Positions 16,662 through 24,347 are shown, counted from the stretch's first letter. The stretch is DNA of 39,814 nucleotides from Candidatus Enterococcus murrayae (GCF_017315985.1 NZ_JAFLVR010000067.1:1-39814); one strand, 5' to 3'. The notes: a model not told the origin generated them from the sequence alone. Translations and numbers: made by a program.

Positions 16662-17456
16662 ATGAAAAATATGATCTTTTATTTTTCGGGAACAGGAAAT
16701 AGTCTTCATGCAGCAAGGAAGATAGGAAAATCTCTAACAGCTTGTTCGATTCAGTCGATGACCAGCATAGTATCGCCGCAACTTCAGGGACATTATGAGA
16801 GTATCGGCTTTATTTATCCTACGTACTTTCAAGGAGTGCCCATTGCAGTAGAAACCTTTATTCAGAAGTTGGATTTTTCATCTGTTGAATGCGATTATTT
16901 TTATGGTTTGACGACTTATGGTGCACTACAGGGAAATGCTTTGCCACAATTAGATCATCTATTGCGAGGCAAGGGAGAAAAGCTGCATTACGGTGGGGCA
17001 ATAAAAATGTATTCGAACTATGTTGTTATGTATGAACTAAGCAAAAAGGTGAGGCAGAAAACAGAAAAAGCTGAGCAAGCAATAGACAGGGTCATAGTGG
17101 ATTTAACTGAAAAAAAAGTGCGCGCAGCTAGAAGACCAGTACCATTTTTAGATTATTATTATCGTTGGCGAGTGGAGCAGGCAAAGACGTTGGATCAACA
17201 TTACCAGGTGAGTGATGACTGTATTTCCTGTAATCTCTGTCAGAAAGTTTGTCCAGTCAACAATATCGAGATGGTTGAGGGACAGCCAACATTCTTAAAT
17301 CATTGCGAGCAATGTGTTGCCTGCGTGCAATATTGTCCGAAAAAAGCAATTAACTTTAAGTCAAAAACACAACAAAGAAGACGGTATAATCATCCTGAGA
17401 TATCATCAAAAACGCTAATAAGACATAATAGGAAAATAGTAGACACTTATCATTGA
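16662..17456 (+). CDS. EFR1-type ferredoxin-flavodoxin fusion protein
   Basis: A 264-aa electron-transfer protein. The N-terminal flavodoxin fold (residues 1-150) starts with the FMN loop FYFSGTGNSLHAARKIG. The C-terminal part has two 4Fe-4S binding motifs, CISCNLCQKVCP and CEQCVACVQYCP (about residues 187-230). This arrangement matches the EFR1 family of soluble ferredoxins found in Firmicutes. The ATG follows GTGAGG. It is transcribed from a MerR-type promoter, so expression is probably induced, plausibly by redox stress or a toxic compound. The partner enzyme is not encoded nearby. Confidence 0.92.
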   Translation: MKNMIFYFSGTGNSLHAARKIGKSLTACSIQSMTSIVSPQLQGHYESIGFIYPTYFQGVPIAVETFIQKLDFSSVECDYFYGLTTYGALQGNALPQLDHLLRGKGEKLHYGGAIKMYSNYVVMYELSKKVRQKTEKAEQAIDRVIVDLTEKKVRAARRPVPFLDYYYRWRVEQAKTLDQHYQVSDDCISCNLCQKVCPVNNIEMVEGQPTFLNHCEQCVACVQYCPKKAINFKSKTQQRRRYNHPEISSKTLIRHNRKIVDTYH

Positions 17457-17530
17457 GAGATAGACTAAAGATAGGTAGAAGAACTGGAGCGTATCATTAA
17501 AGTACTCTAGCATTGATAACTTTTTTTCGA

Positions 17531-17565
17531 TAATCGATTCCTTTTCAGGGAATCGATTTATTTTT
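17531..17565 (+). terminator. Rho-independent terminator
   Basis: AATCGATTCC pairs with GGAATCGATT over a 7-base loop and is followed by TATTTTT, 75 bases after the EFR1-type stop. Confidence 0.8.
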
Positions 17566-17723
17566 CGTTTGAAAGTAAAGTACTTCCATTCCTCCCAATT
17601 GTTTATTTCCAGATCGAGTTAATAGAAATTCATTTAAAATAAAAATAATTTTAAATAACTCTAATAATTTATTGCGAAATAATATAGAATAAATGTACAG
17701 TTTGTTTTTTGGAGGAAAAAGAA

Positions 17724-19175
17724 ATGATATATATTTATGAAACTGCTCACTTATATCATGTAGAGAACTTTCTGTTCTTTATAATTAATTTAATTGTATT
17801 TCAATTAATGATGTATATTCCTCTAAGAAAATTCTTTAAGGAAAGAATTACTCTGCACTTTGTTCTCATTTCTTCGGTCTTCTTTTTCATTTATTTTTTA
17901 ATGTTTGCTGATTTTTTAGAACGACTTTTTTATGGAATGATCATTGTAAATGGCTATTTGGTCATTTTTGGTATTGTTTCAGTCTTTACTCTCTTCAACT
18001 TCTTTGTTTATGGAAAAGACAGTCGGTTTCAAGGCTTTCTATTTCTAGAAGGACTTTTCATGTTTTGCTGGTTTTTTTGTTGTCAATTTTTGACCTTTCA
18101 TCTGTTTGAACGGTACCATTTTGGTTCCTTTGTTTCTTTTTTTGGGATGCTGTTGGCTGGAATTCCAGTCTTTATTAAATTTTATTCGCTTGTTGAATAT
18201 CGTTTGATGCGACATTCATCAATAAGAAATGTTCTGGGAGTGTTATTTTTAGGAATCCATCTTTTCTTAAATAGCATCAACATTATGCTTTTTACATTTC
18301 GTGGACCAAGAATGCGAATAATCATTTCCAACGAGTTCATTGGAAAATCCCTTTTTGATTCGTTTGGTCAACACGTAAAGCTTTCCTTTTTAGATTTAGA
18401 TAATCAACTTTCCAAGGTTTTTTTCTTTGGTATTATAGCTAGTGCACCAATCATAAGCATTTTTCAGTTAGTCATAAAGAAGCAATTAGACCAAGAGCTT
18501 ATCCAGCTTCAAACAAAACGTGAAGAGGAGCTTAAAAAATATATCCAAATGATTGAGTCGATCAACCAAGAGACAAGACAGCTGCAGCATGATATTGGGA
18601 ATGTTCTTAGTTCATTAGGAATGCATGTTTATCAGGAGAAGCCCGATATCTTGGCATTGAGGGAGTATTACAAGCAAGTCAATCAGGATTTTGGGTTACG
18701 AAGAATCACCAAAATCCCAAATGGTAAATTAACTCATCTAAAAAATCCTGAAATTCTTGGTCTAGTCTTGGACAAGCTGATGAAGGCAAAAGAGTTCGAT
18801 ATTCATTTAAATCTAGAAATAGATGAGGCGATTCAATTCCCTGCGAAAGGGCTAGTCCCAATCGTTAGGATTTTGGCAATATTAGTAGATAATGCCTTGG
18901 AGGAGAGCAAAAAATTTACGGGTTCCGTTGTGCGACTTGCCTTTGTAGCTATCAATGAGGAACAAATTTTGACAATGATTGAAAATCATACATATAATGA
19001 GAAGTTTATGGAGCAATATTTGTCTGACACCATTAAGAGTGATAAAGGTGTTGGGCGAGGACAAGGCTTAAAAATAATGACTAAATTAGTAAAGGAAAAT
19101 AGACAGCTGCATTTGGATTGTAAGCAAAATGATCAAACGGTCTTGTTTTCTTTCTTAGTGGAGGGAAAAAGGTAG
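17724..19175 (+). CDS. GHKL (AgrC-like) sensor histidine kinase, orphan
   Basis: A 483-aa membrane kinase. The N-terminal half has about seven hydrophobic segments (for example FLFFIINLIVFQLMMYI and VFFFIYFLMFADFL), typical of peptide-sensing HPK10 kinases. A coiled coil (QLQTKREEELKKYIQMIES) leads to the H-box RQLQHDIGNVLSSL with the phosphorylated His. The GHKL ATPase domain has the N-box LVDNALEES and G-box GVGRGQGLKIMTKL. The start is the ATG at 17724 after GGAGG; an upstream TTG at 17709 overlaps that ribosome site. No LytTR response regulator is found beside it, which is unusual for this class. The signal and partner are unknown. Confidence 0.9.
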   Translation: MIYIYETAHLYHVENFLFFIINLIVFQLMMYIPLRKFFKERITLHFVLISSVFFFIYFLMFADFLERLFYGMIIVNGYLVIFGIVSVFTLFNFFVYGKDSRFQGFLFLEGLFMFCWFFCCQFLTFHLFERYHFGSFVSFFGMLLAGIPVFIKFYSLVEYRLMRHSSIRNVLGVLFLGIHLFLNSINIMLFTFRGPRMRIIISNEFIGKSLFDSFGQHVKLSFLDLDNQLSKVFFFGIIASAPIISIFQLVIKKQLDQELIQLQTKREEELKKYIQMIESINQETRQLQHDIGNVLSSLGMHVYQEKPDILALREYYKQVNQDFGLRRITKIPNGKLTHLKNPEILGLVLDKLMKAKEFDIHLNLEIDEAIQFPAKGLVPIVRILAILVDNALEESKKFTGSVVRLAFVAINEEQILTMIENHTYNEKFMEQYLSDTIKSDKGVGRGQGLKIMTKLVKENRQLHLDCKQNDQTVLFSFLVEGKR

Positions 19176-19433
19176 GATCGGGGCTATGAAGATAATCAGA
19201 AGCCCTTGGCAAAAATCAAGCGCTATGTAGACATTTTGCTTCTTTTCTGACTGGAATAGGCAAATCGCAGCAGCGTTGGTGTTTCAAAAGTATTTTCGCT
19301 GCCAACGAATCTATGACATCAAACAAAAGAAGATTCTACAAATAGAAGCTGATGACTCTGTGGTAAGAATGGTGAATCAGTGAAATATTCCAGTCGCTTA
19401 TTGAAAGTGTAGCTGTTTATGAGAACGTTATTA
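19176..19433. other. Gap with no recognised gene
   Basis: About 260 bases after the kinase where a response regulator might be expected. One plus-strand frame (19250-19383) reads on for about 40 codons as far as IYDIKQKKILQIEADDS then stops, but has no start codon with a ribosome site. I cannot tie it to a family. It may be a gene remnant. Confidence 0.35.
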
Positions 19434-19477
19434 AAAAGCTGCTTCTCAAGTTGTACAACTTTGAGGAGCAGCTTTTA
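19434..19477. terminator. Strong bidirectional terminator
   Basis: A 19-20 base stem (AAAAGCTGCTTCTCAAGTT with AACTTTGAGGAGCAGCTTTT, one bulge) and a 4-base loop. It lies between the kinase region and the convergent Rpn gene. Confidence 0.8.
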
Positions 19478-19540
19478 ACTTTATACGTAGAAGAAAAATC
19501 TAGCTGAGTAGTTTCATCTGGAATACTTCTAGACACAAAA

Positions 19541-20428
19541 TCAGTTTTGTTCCCGCCATAATTTGTCAACTTCTTCCGTTGATAATTTAGTGGCTTTTGC
19601 TACTTGCTCTATGCTAACTCCGATTTTTAAGAATTCGATTGCTAATGCCTGTTTCTCTTCCTGTCGCCCTTTTTTATGCCCTTCTTCCATAGCAGTCACA
19701 AATACAGCGTCAGAAATAGCTTTGGATTTTTCGATGTTCATGATCATTTCTTTTTCCTCACTTTCCAATGTTAAGAAATCAATTTTTCTTTTGGCTTCTT
19801 TGATATAGTCAGGAGCTTCCGGCTCAACTTCTCCGGTTTTTAGAAAATATTGCCAATGATAGGCGGCCTTTTGTTTTTCAATCGTTTGATTTTTTAGACT
19901 GAGGAAACAGAGAATCAATAATTCCTTGTTTTCTTCATTAAAAAAAGGCTGATGTGTTTCTTCATTTAATAGGCGGAACAGCTGTAAGGCATTGTCCTTT
20001 CGATCAAACAAATGGAAATCCACAATATTGATTCCATAAGCAGGCCGCAAACTAGAAAAGTTGTTCTTTTTCCCTGCTTCTTTTTTGTCACTAGACCCAA
20101 AAGGTGAGCGGAAGGCTTCAGCCAGATAAAAGAGTGAACGCTCATGGAAATAGCTATGCGGCTGGATTTGGCATTCGATAGTGGCATGGCTGCCATCTTC
20201 TCCAATGGCTAAGATATCCACTTCTGTTCGCAGGATCTCCGTTTGTACATGATCGATTTCGTTGAACCTTTTCTTATAGCTGTCGATATGGTAGGTTTCT
20301 TTTGGCATAAGGGACTGGAATTCGATACCTAGCAGGTCTTTGACAAAGGCTTTTAGAATATACAGGGAATCTTCAGAGGTCAGCAGTTTACGAAATAACA
20401 GGTCATTCGTTGGTAAATATTTTTGCAT
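19541..20428 (-). CDS. Rpn-family recombination-promoting nuclease (PD-(D/E)XK)
   Basis: A 295-aa member of the Rpn/transposase-like nuclease family. It opens with MQKYLPTNDLLFRKLLTSED; the catalytic core RTEVDILAIGEDGSHATIEC followed by QIQ shows the D-(x)n-E-x-Q set. A helical tail ends in EFLKIGVSIEQVAKATKLS. The start at 20428 has AAAGGTGTG before it; the frame extends 28 codons more without a ribosome site. Rpn proteins cut DNA and raise recA-independent recombination in E. coli; any mobile role here is inference. A remnant of a second copy lies at 20642-20780 in the opposite orientation. Confidence 0.88.
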   Translation of the reverse strand: MQKYLPTNDLLFRKLLTSEDSLYILKAFVKDLLGIEFQSLMPKETYHIDSYKKRFNEIDHVQTEILRTEVDILAIGEDGSHATIECQIQPHSYFHERSLFYLAEAFRSPFGSSDKKEAGKKNNFSSLRPAYGINIVDFHLFDRKDNALQLFRLLNEETHQPFFNEENKELLILCFLSLKNQTIEKQKAAYHWQYFLKTGEVEPEAPDYIKEAKRKIDFLTLESEEKEMIMNIEKSKAISDAVFVTAMEEGHKKGRQEEKQALAIEFLKIGVSIEQVAKATKLSTEEVDKLWREQN

Positions 20429-20641
20429 TTCTTCACACCTTTCAGCTGGTAGACGCCATGCTGAGAGGCTTTTCTCGCCCCAATTATAGCATGGTTCATC
20501 AGCAGCCTTCAAAATTTATTTACTTTAAGATACGCAAAGAGTGAAGAAATGCTCTTATCAGAGAGAAGAAATGAATTATTTAATGATCACTAATTATATT
20601 TTCTAAATATGGAGAAGCTATTGGCAATAGACTTGAGTTTA

Positions 20642-20780
20642 TTAAAAAGCGAAGAAAAAGACGGACTTCTCAACCATAGAAAGTGATGAAAAGGAAATCA
20701 TCATGATTATTGAAAAATCGAAAGCTACAGGAGTGAGACTTGAGTTTGTTAAGAAATTGTATGAAAAACAAGATGAATAG
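20642..20780 (+). pseudogene. Remnant of a second Rpn-family gene
   Basis: The plus strand reads KAKKKTDFSTIESDEKEIIM then IIEKSK before a stop. This is a clear match to the minus-strand Rpn protein (KEAKRKIDFLTLESEEKEMI, then MNIEKSK). Only about 45 codons near the C-terminus remain, and the upstream part is gone. The two copies face each other, so the pair may mark an inversion or an old duplication. Confidence 0.75.
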
Positions 20781-20809
20781 CTTCTACCGGAGTTAAATAG
20801 TATTAACCA

Positions 20810-20836
20810 ACACCTGCGATTTTTGATCGCAGGTGT
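20810..20836. terminator. Bidirectional terminator of the Fst locus
   Basis: A perfect 11-bp stem, ACACCTGCGAT with ATCGCAGGTGT, and a 5-base loop. It lies directly after the toxin stop. In par-type loci toxin mRNA and antisense RNA share such a terminator. Confidence 0.75.
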
Positions 20837-20852
20837 ATTTATCTTCCAGTCG

Positions 20853-20945
20853 TCATGGATCACGCCCACTCAACCAGTGGTTGACGAGGGCGATGGTCAG
20901 CCCCACAAAGAGTGGAGCGAGGACATATCGTATCAGCTCACTCAA
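20853..20945 (-). CDS. fst: Fst-like type I toxin (30-aa membrane peptide)
   Basis: A 30-aa peptide whose core, VLAPLFVGLTIALVNHWLSG, then RDP, matches the Fst/par family pattern: a Pro in the membrane helix, FVG, then a W-L-x-x-R-D end. Such peptides insert in the membrane and stop growth unless an antisense RNA blocks translation. The start is taken at TTG 20945, five bases after GGAGGTG; an in-frame ATG at 20963 lies inside the ribosome-site region. The ribosome site is paired in a 5' stem (CCTCC with GGAGG), as in pAD1 par. I could not identify a confident antisense-RNA promoter, so the antidote half may be weak or lost. Confidence 0.8.
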   Translation of the reverse strand: MSELIRYVLAPLFVGLTIALVNHWLSGRDP

Positions 20946-20950
20946 AGCAT

Positions 20951-20972
20951 CACCTCCTCTCATGTGGGAGGC
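20951..20972 (-). promoter_or_regulatory. 5' stem hiding the Fst ribosome site
   Basis: On the minus strand CCTCC and GGAGG pair across a 9-base loop just before the toxin start, covering its Shine-Dalgarno. This fits the upstream helix known from pAD1 par mRNA, which delays toxin translation. Confidence 0.6.
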
Positions 20973-21037
20973 TGACGACGTGAGCACCATACCTACGCAA
21001 AAGGTATTTGATTGTGAAAGGGCAGAAGTTGACTAAG

Positions 21038-21646
21038 TTATTCTAGCTCAGGGTGAATGTCTGGATCATCTTTATTCCGATTTTTCTTTCGTCGAAGCCA
21101 AGTAAGGAAACTTTTTCGTTTACTCAGTCGTTCTTTTTCTTCAGGCTGTGATCGTATCAAGGTAGTAGATCTACTAGCAGAAAGTTCATTCTCATTGATT
21201 GTGTGCTTTAATCCACTTGTTTGTTTTTTTAGTATTAATGAAGGGTGATTACTTCTCGTTTCTGCTGGTTGCTCTAACGTATTTTCAATCGCATTCTTCG
21301 AAGAATTATACAAATAGTCATAGCTTCTTACTGATTTAATTGGGAGAGCTGCTGATTTCTCCATCACCTCATTTTTAACCTGCGTTTCTTCATCTATTTG
21401 ATCAGAAGGAGCGGTTGGTTCGCTCGTCTCATCAAAAATCTCCGTTTCGTACGTAGTCACGATCTTTGCCGTGACCACCGTATCAAAGAGTTTTACGCCG
21501 CTTTTTTCAAAGATATCTAGTTGAGTGAGGAGCTCACAGGCTTCTTTGATCTGCTCCACAGGTAAGTCCGCATTCACATTTTTGTAGGTCCAGTCGTGTT
21601 CTTTGCCGAGGCTATTGGTAAAGGTCGTGACTAAATCATGGGTCAT
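21038..21646 (-). CDS. DUF2922 protein with long charged C-terminal extension
   Basis: A 202-aa protein. The first 70 residues are a DUF2922 domain (MTHDLVTTFTNSLGKEHDWT to KLFDTVVTAKIVTTYE), which normally makes up the whole protein. Here it continues for 130 residues of low-complexity charged sequence ending in a basic segment (LTWLRRKKNRNKDD). No membrane helix is visible. It is the last gene of a minus-strand operon: DUF1659, DUF2922, a 127-aa protein, then this one. The function of the family is unknown; the extension is unusual. Confidence 0.8.
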   Translation of the reverse strand: MTHDLVTTFTNSLGKEHDWTYKNVNADLPVEQIKEACELLTQLDIFEKSGVKLFDTVVTAKIVTTYETEIFDETSEPTAPSDQIDEETQVKNEVMEKSAALPIKSVRSYDYLYNSSKNAIENTLEQPAETRSNHPSLILKKQTSGLKHTINENELSASRSTTLIRSQPEEKERLSKRKSFLTWLRRKKNRNKDDPDIHPELE

Positions 21647-21689
21647 TGTTCTGCTTTCCTTTCATTTTTTCTGCGTAGGTAAAAATCTA

Positions 21690-22073
21690 TCAAGGTTCGT
21701 TGGTTTCTGTAGGACGAACTTTTGCAATAAGAAAACGGACAAGTGAGATGGCCTTTTCGCCAAAGTTACGAACAGGAAATAGTCTTACAGCTAACGAGCG
21801 CCATTCGGGAGCCATGAAGTAATCTTGAAAGTAATAAAAGAAACGCTTCATAGTGCGAGTGGCTTTAGTATTCATAAAAATTTCACGGACAAGATCCTTT
21901 AGAATGAAGGCAAACTCCTCCGCACCGAGCTGGTGTCTTACACGTAACGTTAAAATATATTTGATCGTTAAGCTGCTATTTTGAGTTTGGTAATAATACT
22001 CGGTAATTCGTTTTTCTAGTGTTGTTGACTTCAGGTTAAATAGTTGTCGGCAAGATAATGTTTGTTCATTCAT
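21690..22073 (-). CDS. Conserved hypothetical protein (127 aa) in the DUF1659/DUF2922 operon
   Basis: I do not recognise a domain. The protein is basic and mostly helical, with an aromatic stretch (MKRFFYYFQDYFMAPEWRSL) near the middle-to-end. It has no signal peptide. The start at 22073 follows AAAGGAGG. It lies between two DUF2922 genes, 43 bases before the downstream one and 64 bases after the upstream one. A strong hairpin (22094-22125) sits in the upstream spacer. Confidence 0.75.
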   Translation of the reverse strand: MNEQTLSCRQLFNLKSTTLEKRITEYYYQTQNSSLTIKYILTLRVRHQLGAEEFAFILKDLVREIFMNTKATRTMKRFFYYFQDYFMAPEWRSLAVRLFPVRNFGEKAISLVRFLIAKVRPTETNEP

Positions 22074-22093
22074 GGATCGTGTCCTCCTTTAAT

Positions 22094-22125
22094 GGAGGAG
22101 AGCGGCGAAATCACCGCTGCTCCTC
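22094..22125 (-). promoter_or_regulatory. Intercistronic hairpin
   Basis: On the minus strand GAGGAGCAGCGG pairs with CCGCTCTCCTC, one base unpaired, around an 8-base loop. No T run follows, so it is more likely an mRNA-stability or processing element between DUF2922 and the 127-aa gene than a full terminator. Confidence 0.45.
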
Positions 22126-22137
22126 AAATTTTTATGG

Positions 22138-22350
22138 TTAGAAAATAATCGTTTCAACGGTTTCAACATACTTTGCGCTGACCACTTGGTTGTAAAGCTT
22201 TTCGTCATCCTTCTTGAATAGGGATAACAGGGTGATTCTTTCCAAGAGTCCTCGAATTTCCTCGGGCGCTTTTCCTTCGCCGGGCGTTGGGAAGCTCCAG
22301 GTCTGCGAACGTCCGCCGCTAGTTTTAAAAATCGCTACTAATTTTTTCAA
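22138..22350 (-). CDS. DUF2922 family protein
   Basis: A 70-aa protein of usual family size, MKKLVAIFKTSGGRSQTWSF to VVSAKYVETVETIIF. It follows the DUF1659 gene by 18 bases with AGGAGG before its ATG. DUF1659 and DUF2922 are typically paired in Firmicutes; their role has not been established as far as I know. Confidence 0.88.
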   Translation of the reverse strand: MKKLVAIFKTSGGRSQTWSFPTPGEGKAPEEIRGLLERITLLSLFKKDDEKLYNQVVSAKYVETVETIIF

Positions 22351-22368
22351 TTTTCATATCCTCCTTCT

Positions 22369-22578
22369 CTACTTCTTTGTTACACGTGATTGACTAGTGA
22401 TGATTACGCCATCCAGTAGTGTATCTTCTTGATCGAGGGTCTTCATGATTTCACCCAGCTCAAGGATATCTGCTTCAGCAGGATCATCTACGACATTTGG
22501 GAACGTGAGTTTCTTTAGTTTCTCTACACCAGGTACAGCGAGCTGCACTTGTAATTTAGTACTCAGTTTCTGAATCAT
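22369..22578 (-). CDS. DUF1659 family protein
   Basis: A 69-aa protein, MIQKLSTKLQVQLAVPGVEK to LLDGVIITSQSRVTKK, matching the DUF1659 pattern. The start at 22578 has CGGAGG seven bases upstream; the open frame upstream to 22713 is the promoter region, not coding. It is the first gene of the four-gene minus-strand operon. A strong promoter precedes it. Confidence 0.88.
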   Translation of the reverse strand: MIQKLSTKLQVQLAVPGVEKLKKLTFPNVVDDPAEADILELGEIMKTLDQEDTLLDGVIITSQSRVTKK

Positions 22579-22626
22579 TTTGGGTTCCTCCGTGTGTTTG
22601 AATTTTTTGTACCGGCCGGTGACTAA

Positions 22627-22655
22627 AAGATAGCTGATTTCAAAAAATCTGACAA
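22627..22655 (-). promoter_or_regulatory. Promoter of the DUF1659/DUF2922 operon
   Basis: On the minus strand TTGTCA (22650-22655) and TATCTT (22627-22632) are exactly 17 bases apart, about 50 bases before the first start codon. The -35 element overlaps the inner end of the inverted repeat at 22653. Confidence 0.7.
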
Positions 22656-22768
22656 ATCGCAAAATAGCCACTTCACCCCTCAATTTAACCAATTCGAAGG
22701 CTAGAACCCGCATTCCTTGGTTTGAAAGGGGTTATTTTAGGGGGGATAGTGGTCATTTTGCGATTTGA
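22653..22768. repeat. Long interrupted inverted repeat at the DUF1659 promoter
   Basis: Arms at 22653-22672 and 22749-22768 start with the identical 13-mer CAAATCGCAAAAT, then CCACT after a two-base difference; the match decays inward (CCCCT, AACC). The 76-base centre is unpaired. The left arm touches the -35 box of the operon promoter, so it may be a pair of operator sites. Confidence 0.7.
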
Positions 22769-22796
22769 TTCAAAAACCGATTCGTATTACAATAAA

Positions 22797-22902
22797 GGGT
22801 TTTCATACCGCGTAAAAAAGCTGAACATCTTATAAAGTAGTGAACTTCTGTTTTTTGGTATATAGATAAAGATTTCAGAGAAGATATTTTTATGGTTTGA
22901 CA
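22797..22902 (+). repeat. Dispersed repeat, copy 1
   Basis: A segment of about 100 bases from the GCGTAAAAA run to TTTATGGTTTGACA that recurs at 33107-33211 in the same orientation with scattered changes and small indels. No intact gene runs through both copies. It lies upstream of the RelB-YafQ pair. Confidence 0.75.
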
Positions 22903-23100
22903 GAAATCCTAATGCGTTTTGAAAAAACTCACCTGAATTCATTGGTTGAGTTTCAAGTAAGAGTATATGAAAGAACTGAAACTCTCTGAGTATTATCGGT
23001 GAATAGCTCCACCCTAAACAGTGTAAAATCTTTAATTGCTTTGGATGCAACGGTTTTAAAGGCGATGATGAGAGAAGAATTTTGTGAAGTTGAATAAAAA

Positions 23101-23151
23101 AGTATACAAAAGTATCCGTATGTATACGTATTGGCAATAAAATGGTATAAT
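23101..23151 (+). promoter_or_regulatory. RelB-YafQ promoter and operator region
   Basis: A perfect TATAAT (23146-23151) lies 29 bases before the antitoxin start. Upstream are repeated GTATAC half-sites, including GTATAC at 23102-23107 and at 23122-23127. The repeats are the expected target for RelB autorepression. No strong -35 is present at 17 bases. Confidence 0.5.
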
Positions 23152-23179
23152 AAAGAAACAAATAAGGGGGGGATACACG

Positions 23180-23467
23180 ATGGCAACAATTAGAATTGAT
23201 GATGGGTTAAAAAAAGAAGCGGATGAAATGTTTGATGAACTTGGTATGAATACATCTGTTGCTGTGAAAATATTTTTGACTAGATTTGTTAAAACAGGAA
23301 AATTTCCTTTTGAAATTGAGATGCCAGAGAGCACGCCTAATCAAGAAACAATCCGAGCTTTTAGAGAAACCGAGCAAATGATTCAACAAAACGATTTGAA
23401 AGAAAATGACGAGAGCTTGACCGATTACTTTGAGAGAATCGCAAAGGAAGCTAATTCAAATGCTTAA
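23180..23467 (+). CDS. RelB/DinJ-family antitoxin
   Basis: A 95-aa antitoxin. The N-terminal ribbon-helix-helix MATIRIDDGLKKEADEMFDE and the SVAVKIFLTRFVKTGKFPFE segment are diagnostic for RelB/DinJ. The acidic C-terminus (NDESLTDYFERIAKEA) binds the toxin. The ATG follows AGGGGGG. It overlaps the toxin gene by 8 bases. Two decayed relatives lie at 23907-24066 and 25429-25600. Confidence 0.92.
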   Translation: MATIRIDDGLKKEADEMFDELGMNTSVAVKIFLTRFVKTGKFPFEIEMPESTPNQETIRAFRETEQMIQQNDLKENDESLTDYFERIAKEANSNA

Positions 23468-23750
23468 TTATCGGACAACGAAGCGCTTTGATAAAGATTT
23501 AAAGAAGCTGATAAAGCAAGGTAAACCAGTTGACGAGCTTAAAAAGGCGATGGATTTGCTGATAAACGAAGTAGAGTTAGCCCAAGAATACAGGTTTCAT
23601 CCGTTAGAACCTAAAAGCCAAGTTCCTAAGCGTTGGGACATACACATTGGTGGCAGAAATAGTGATTGGGTGTTGATTTTTTATTACGTTTTTGAACAGA
23701 ATACCATTATCTTTGAACGGACGGGGAGTCATTCGGATTTATTTAGATAA
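23460..23750 (+). CDS. YafQ-family mRNA interferase toxin
   Basis: A 96-aa toxin. MLNYRTTKRFDKDLKKLIKQ begins a typical YafQ fold; the active region reads IHIGGRNSDWVLIFYY and ERTGSHSDLF. The Asp-Trp, the second His and the final Phe of the E. coli YafQ active site are present. YafQ proteins cut mRNA in the ribosome at in-frame lysine codons. The start at 23460 overlaps the antitoxin end; the longer in-frame start at 23430 would lie inside it. The pair looks functional. Confidence 0.92.
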   Translation: MLNYRTTKRFDKDLKKLIKQGKPVDELKKAMDLLINEVELAQEYRFHPLEPKSQVPKRWDIHIGGRNSDWVLIFYYVFEQNTIIFERTGSHSDLFR

Positions 23751-23906
23751 AAAGAGTTTGGGGAAAAATGATCGAAGGAGAGCGATTATTTTGTATACAT
23801 GTTGTTCTTATCTGTGTCATTATCATGGTGGTACTATTAGCGAAAACAACAAAAAGTAAACGCGTCATAATCTTTATTGAATCATGAGTATATTTTATTC
23901 GGTAAC

Positions 23907-24066
23907 TCATTCCCACTCGCCCTCAACATCACCCAGATCTTCTCGCCAATTTTTTCCCATAACCTCTTACGGAGTAAAATATCTTTGAGCTGAAATTTCA
24001 AAAGGAATTTTTTTTTGTTCACAATTTGTCTAAAATAAATGTTAATCGCTGTTGTAAAATCAAGAC
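23907..24066 (-). pseudogene. Decayed RelB/DinJ antitoxin, copy 1
   Basis: On the minus strand the reading is KGLDFTTAINIYFRQIVNKK, then after a shift in a run of nine A residues IPFEISAQRYFTP, a stop, then VMGKNWREDLGDVEGEWE. This is the DinJ-type core and tail, broken by one frameshift and one stop. The N-terminal third is missing. No toxin gene is next to it. Confidence 0.8.
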
Positions 24067-24318
24067 CTTTTCACATAACCAAATAAAAAGTGGAGAATTT
24101 CCTGCACGCATAGCAACCATTGGAAGAACGGCTTTTTATAGCGATAAATTAGCGACGGCGTCCATGCTGTTTTTATCTGGGACACTAAAAGGCCCCAGAG
24201 AGATACATATAAAATAAGATTGGCTATTTGTAGATAAAAGAATTAGTAGGAAACGAAAGTTCTATTTGCTTCAACAGAAAAAAAGAATGAGGTCTTTAGA
24301 AAATCTAGATAAATGTTT
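24067..24318. other. Gap upstream of hicA without a confident gene
   Basis: A plus-strand frame reads SGEFPARIATIGRTAFYSDK, which has the feel of an AlpA-like DNA-binding helix, but it has no ribosome site and is short. I list it as a possible remnant only. Confidence 0.3.
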
Positions 24319-24347
24319 AGGAATTGAAATTTTTCGATTCCTTTTTT
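24319..24347 (+). terminator. Terminator-like hairpin upstream of hicAB
   Basis: AGGAATTGAAA pairs with TTTCGATTCCT (one G-U) and is followed by TTTTT. No intact plus-strand gene precedes it, which suggests that one has been lost. Confidence 0.65.

Noticed and set aside
19176-19433. Response-regulator pseudogene after the kinase
   Set aside because: The surviving frame has no receiver or LytTR motif that I could recognise, so it is listed only as a gap.
22787-23389. Several minus-strand frames in the repeat and antisense to the RelB gene
   Set aside because: The frames differ between repeat copies because of indels, and the others are shadows of the antitoxin.
23768-23887. A 39-aa hydrophobic peptide frame (VVLICVIIMVVLLAK)
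   Set aside because: It could be a small membrane toxin, but the ribosome site is poorly placed and no antisense RNA or family match is visible.
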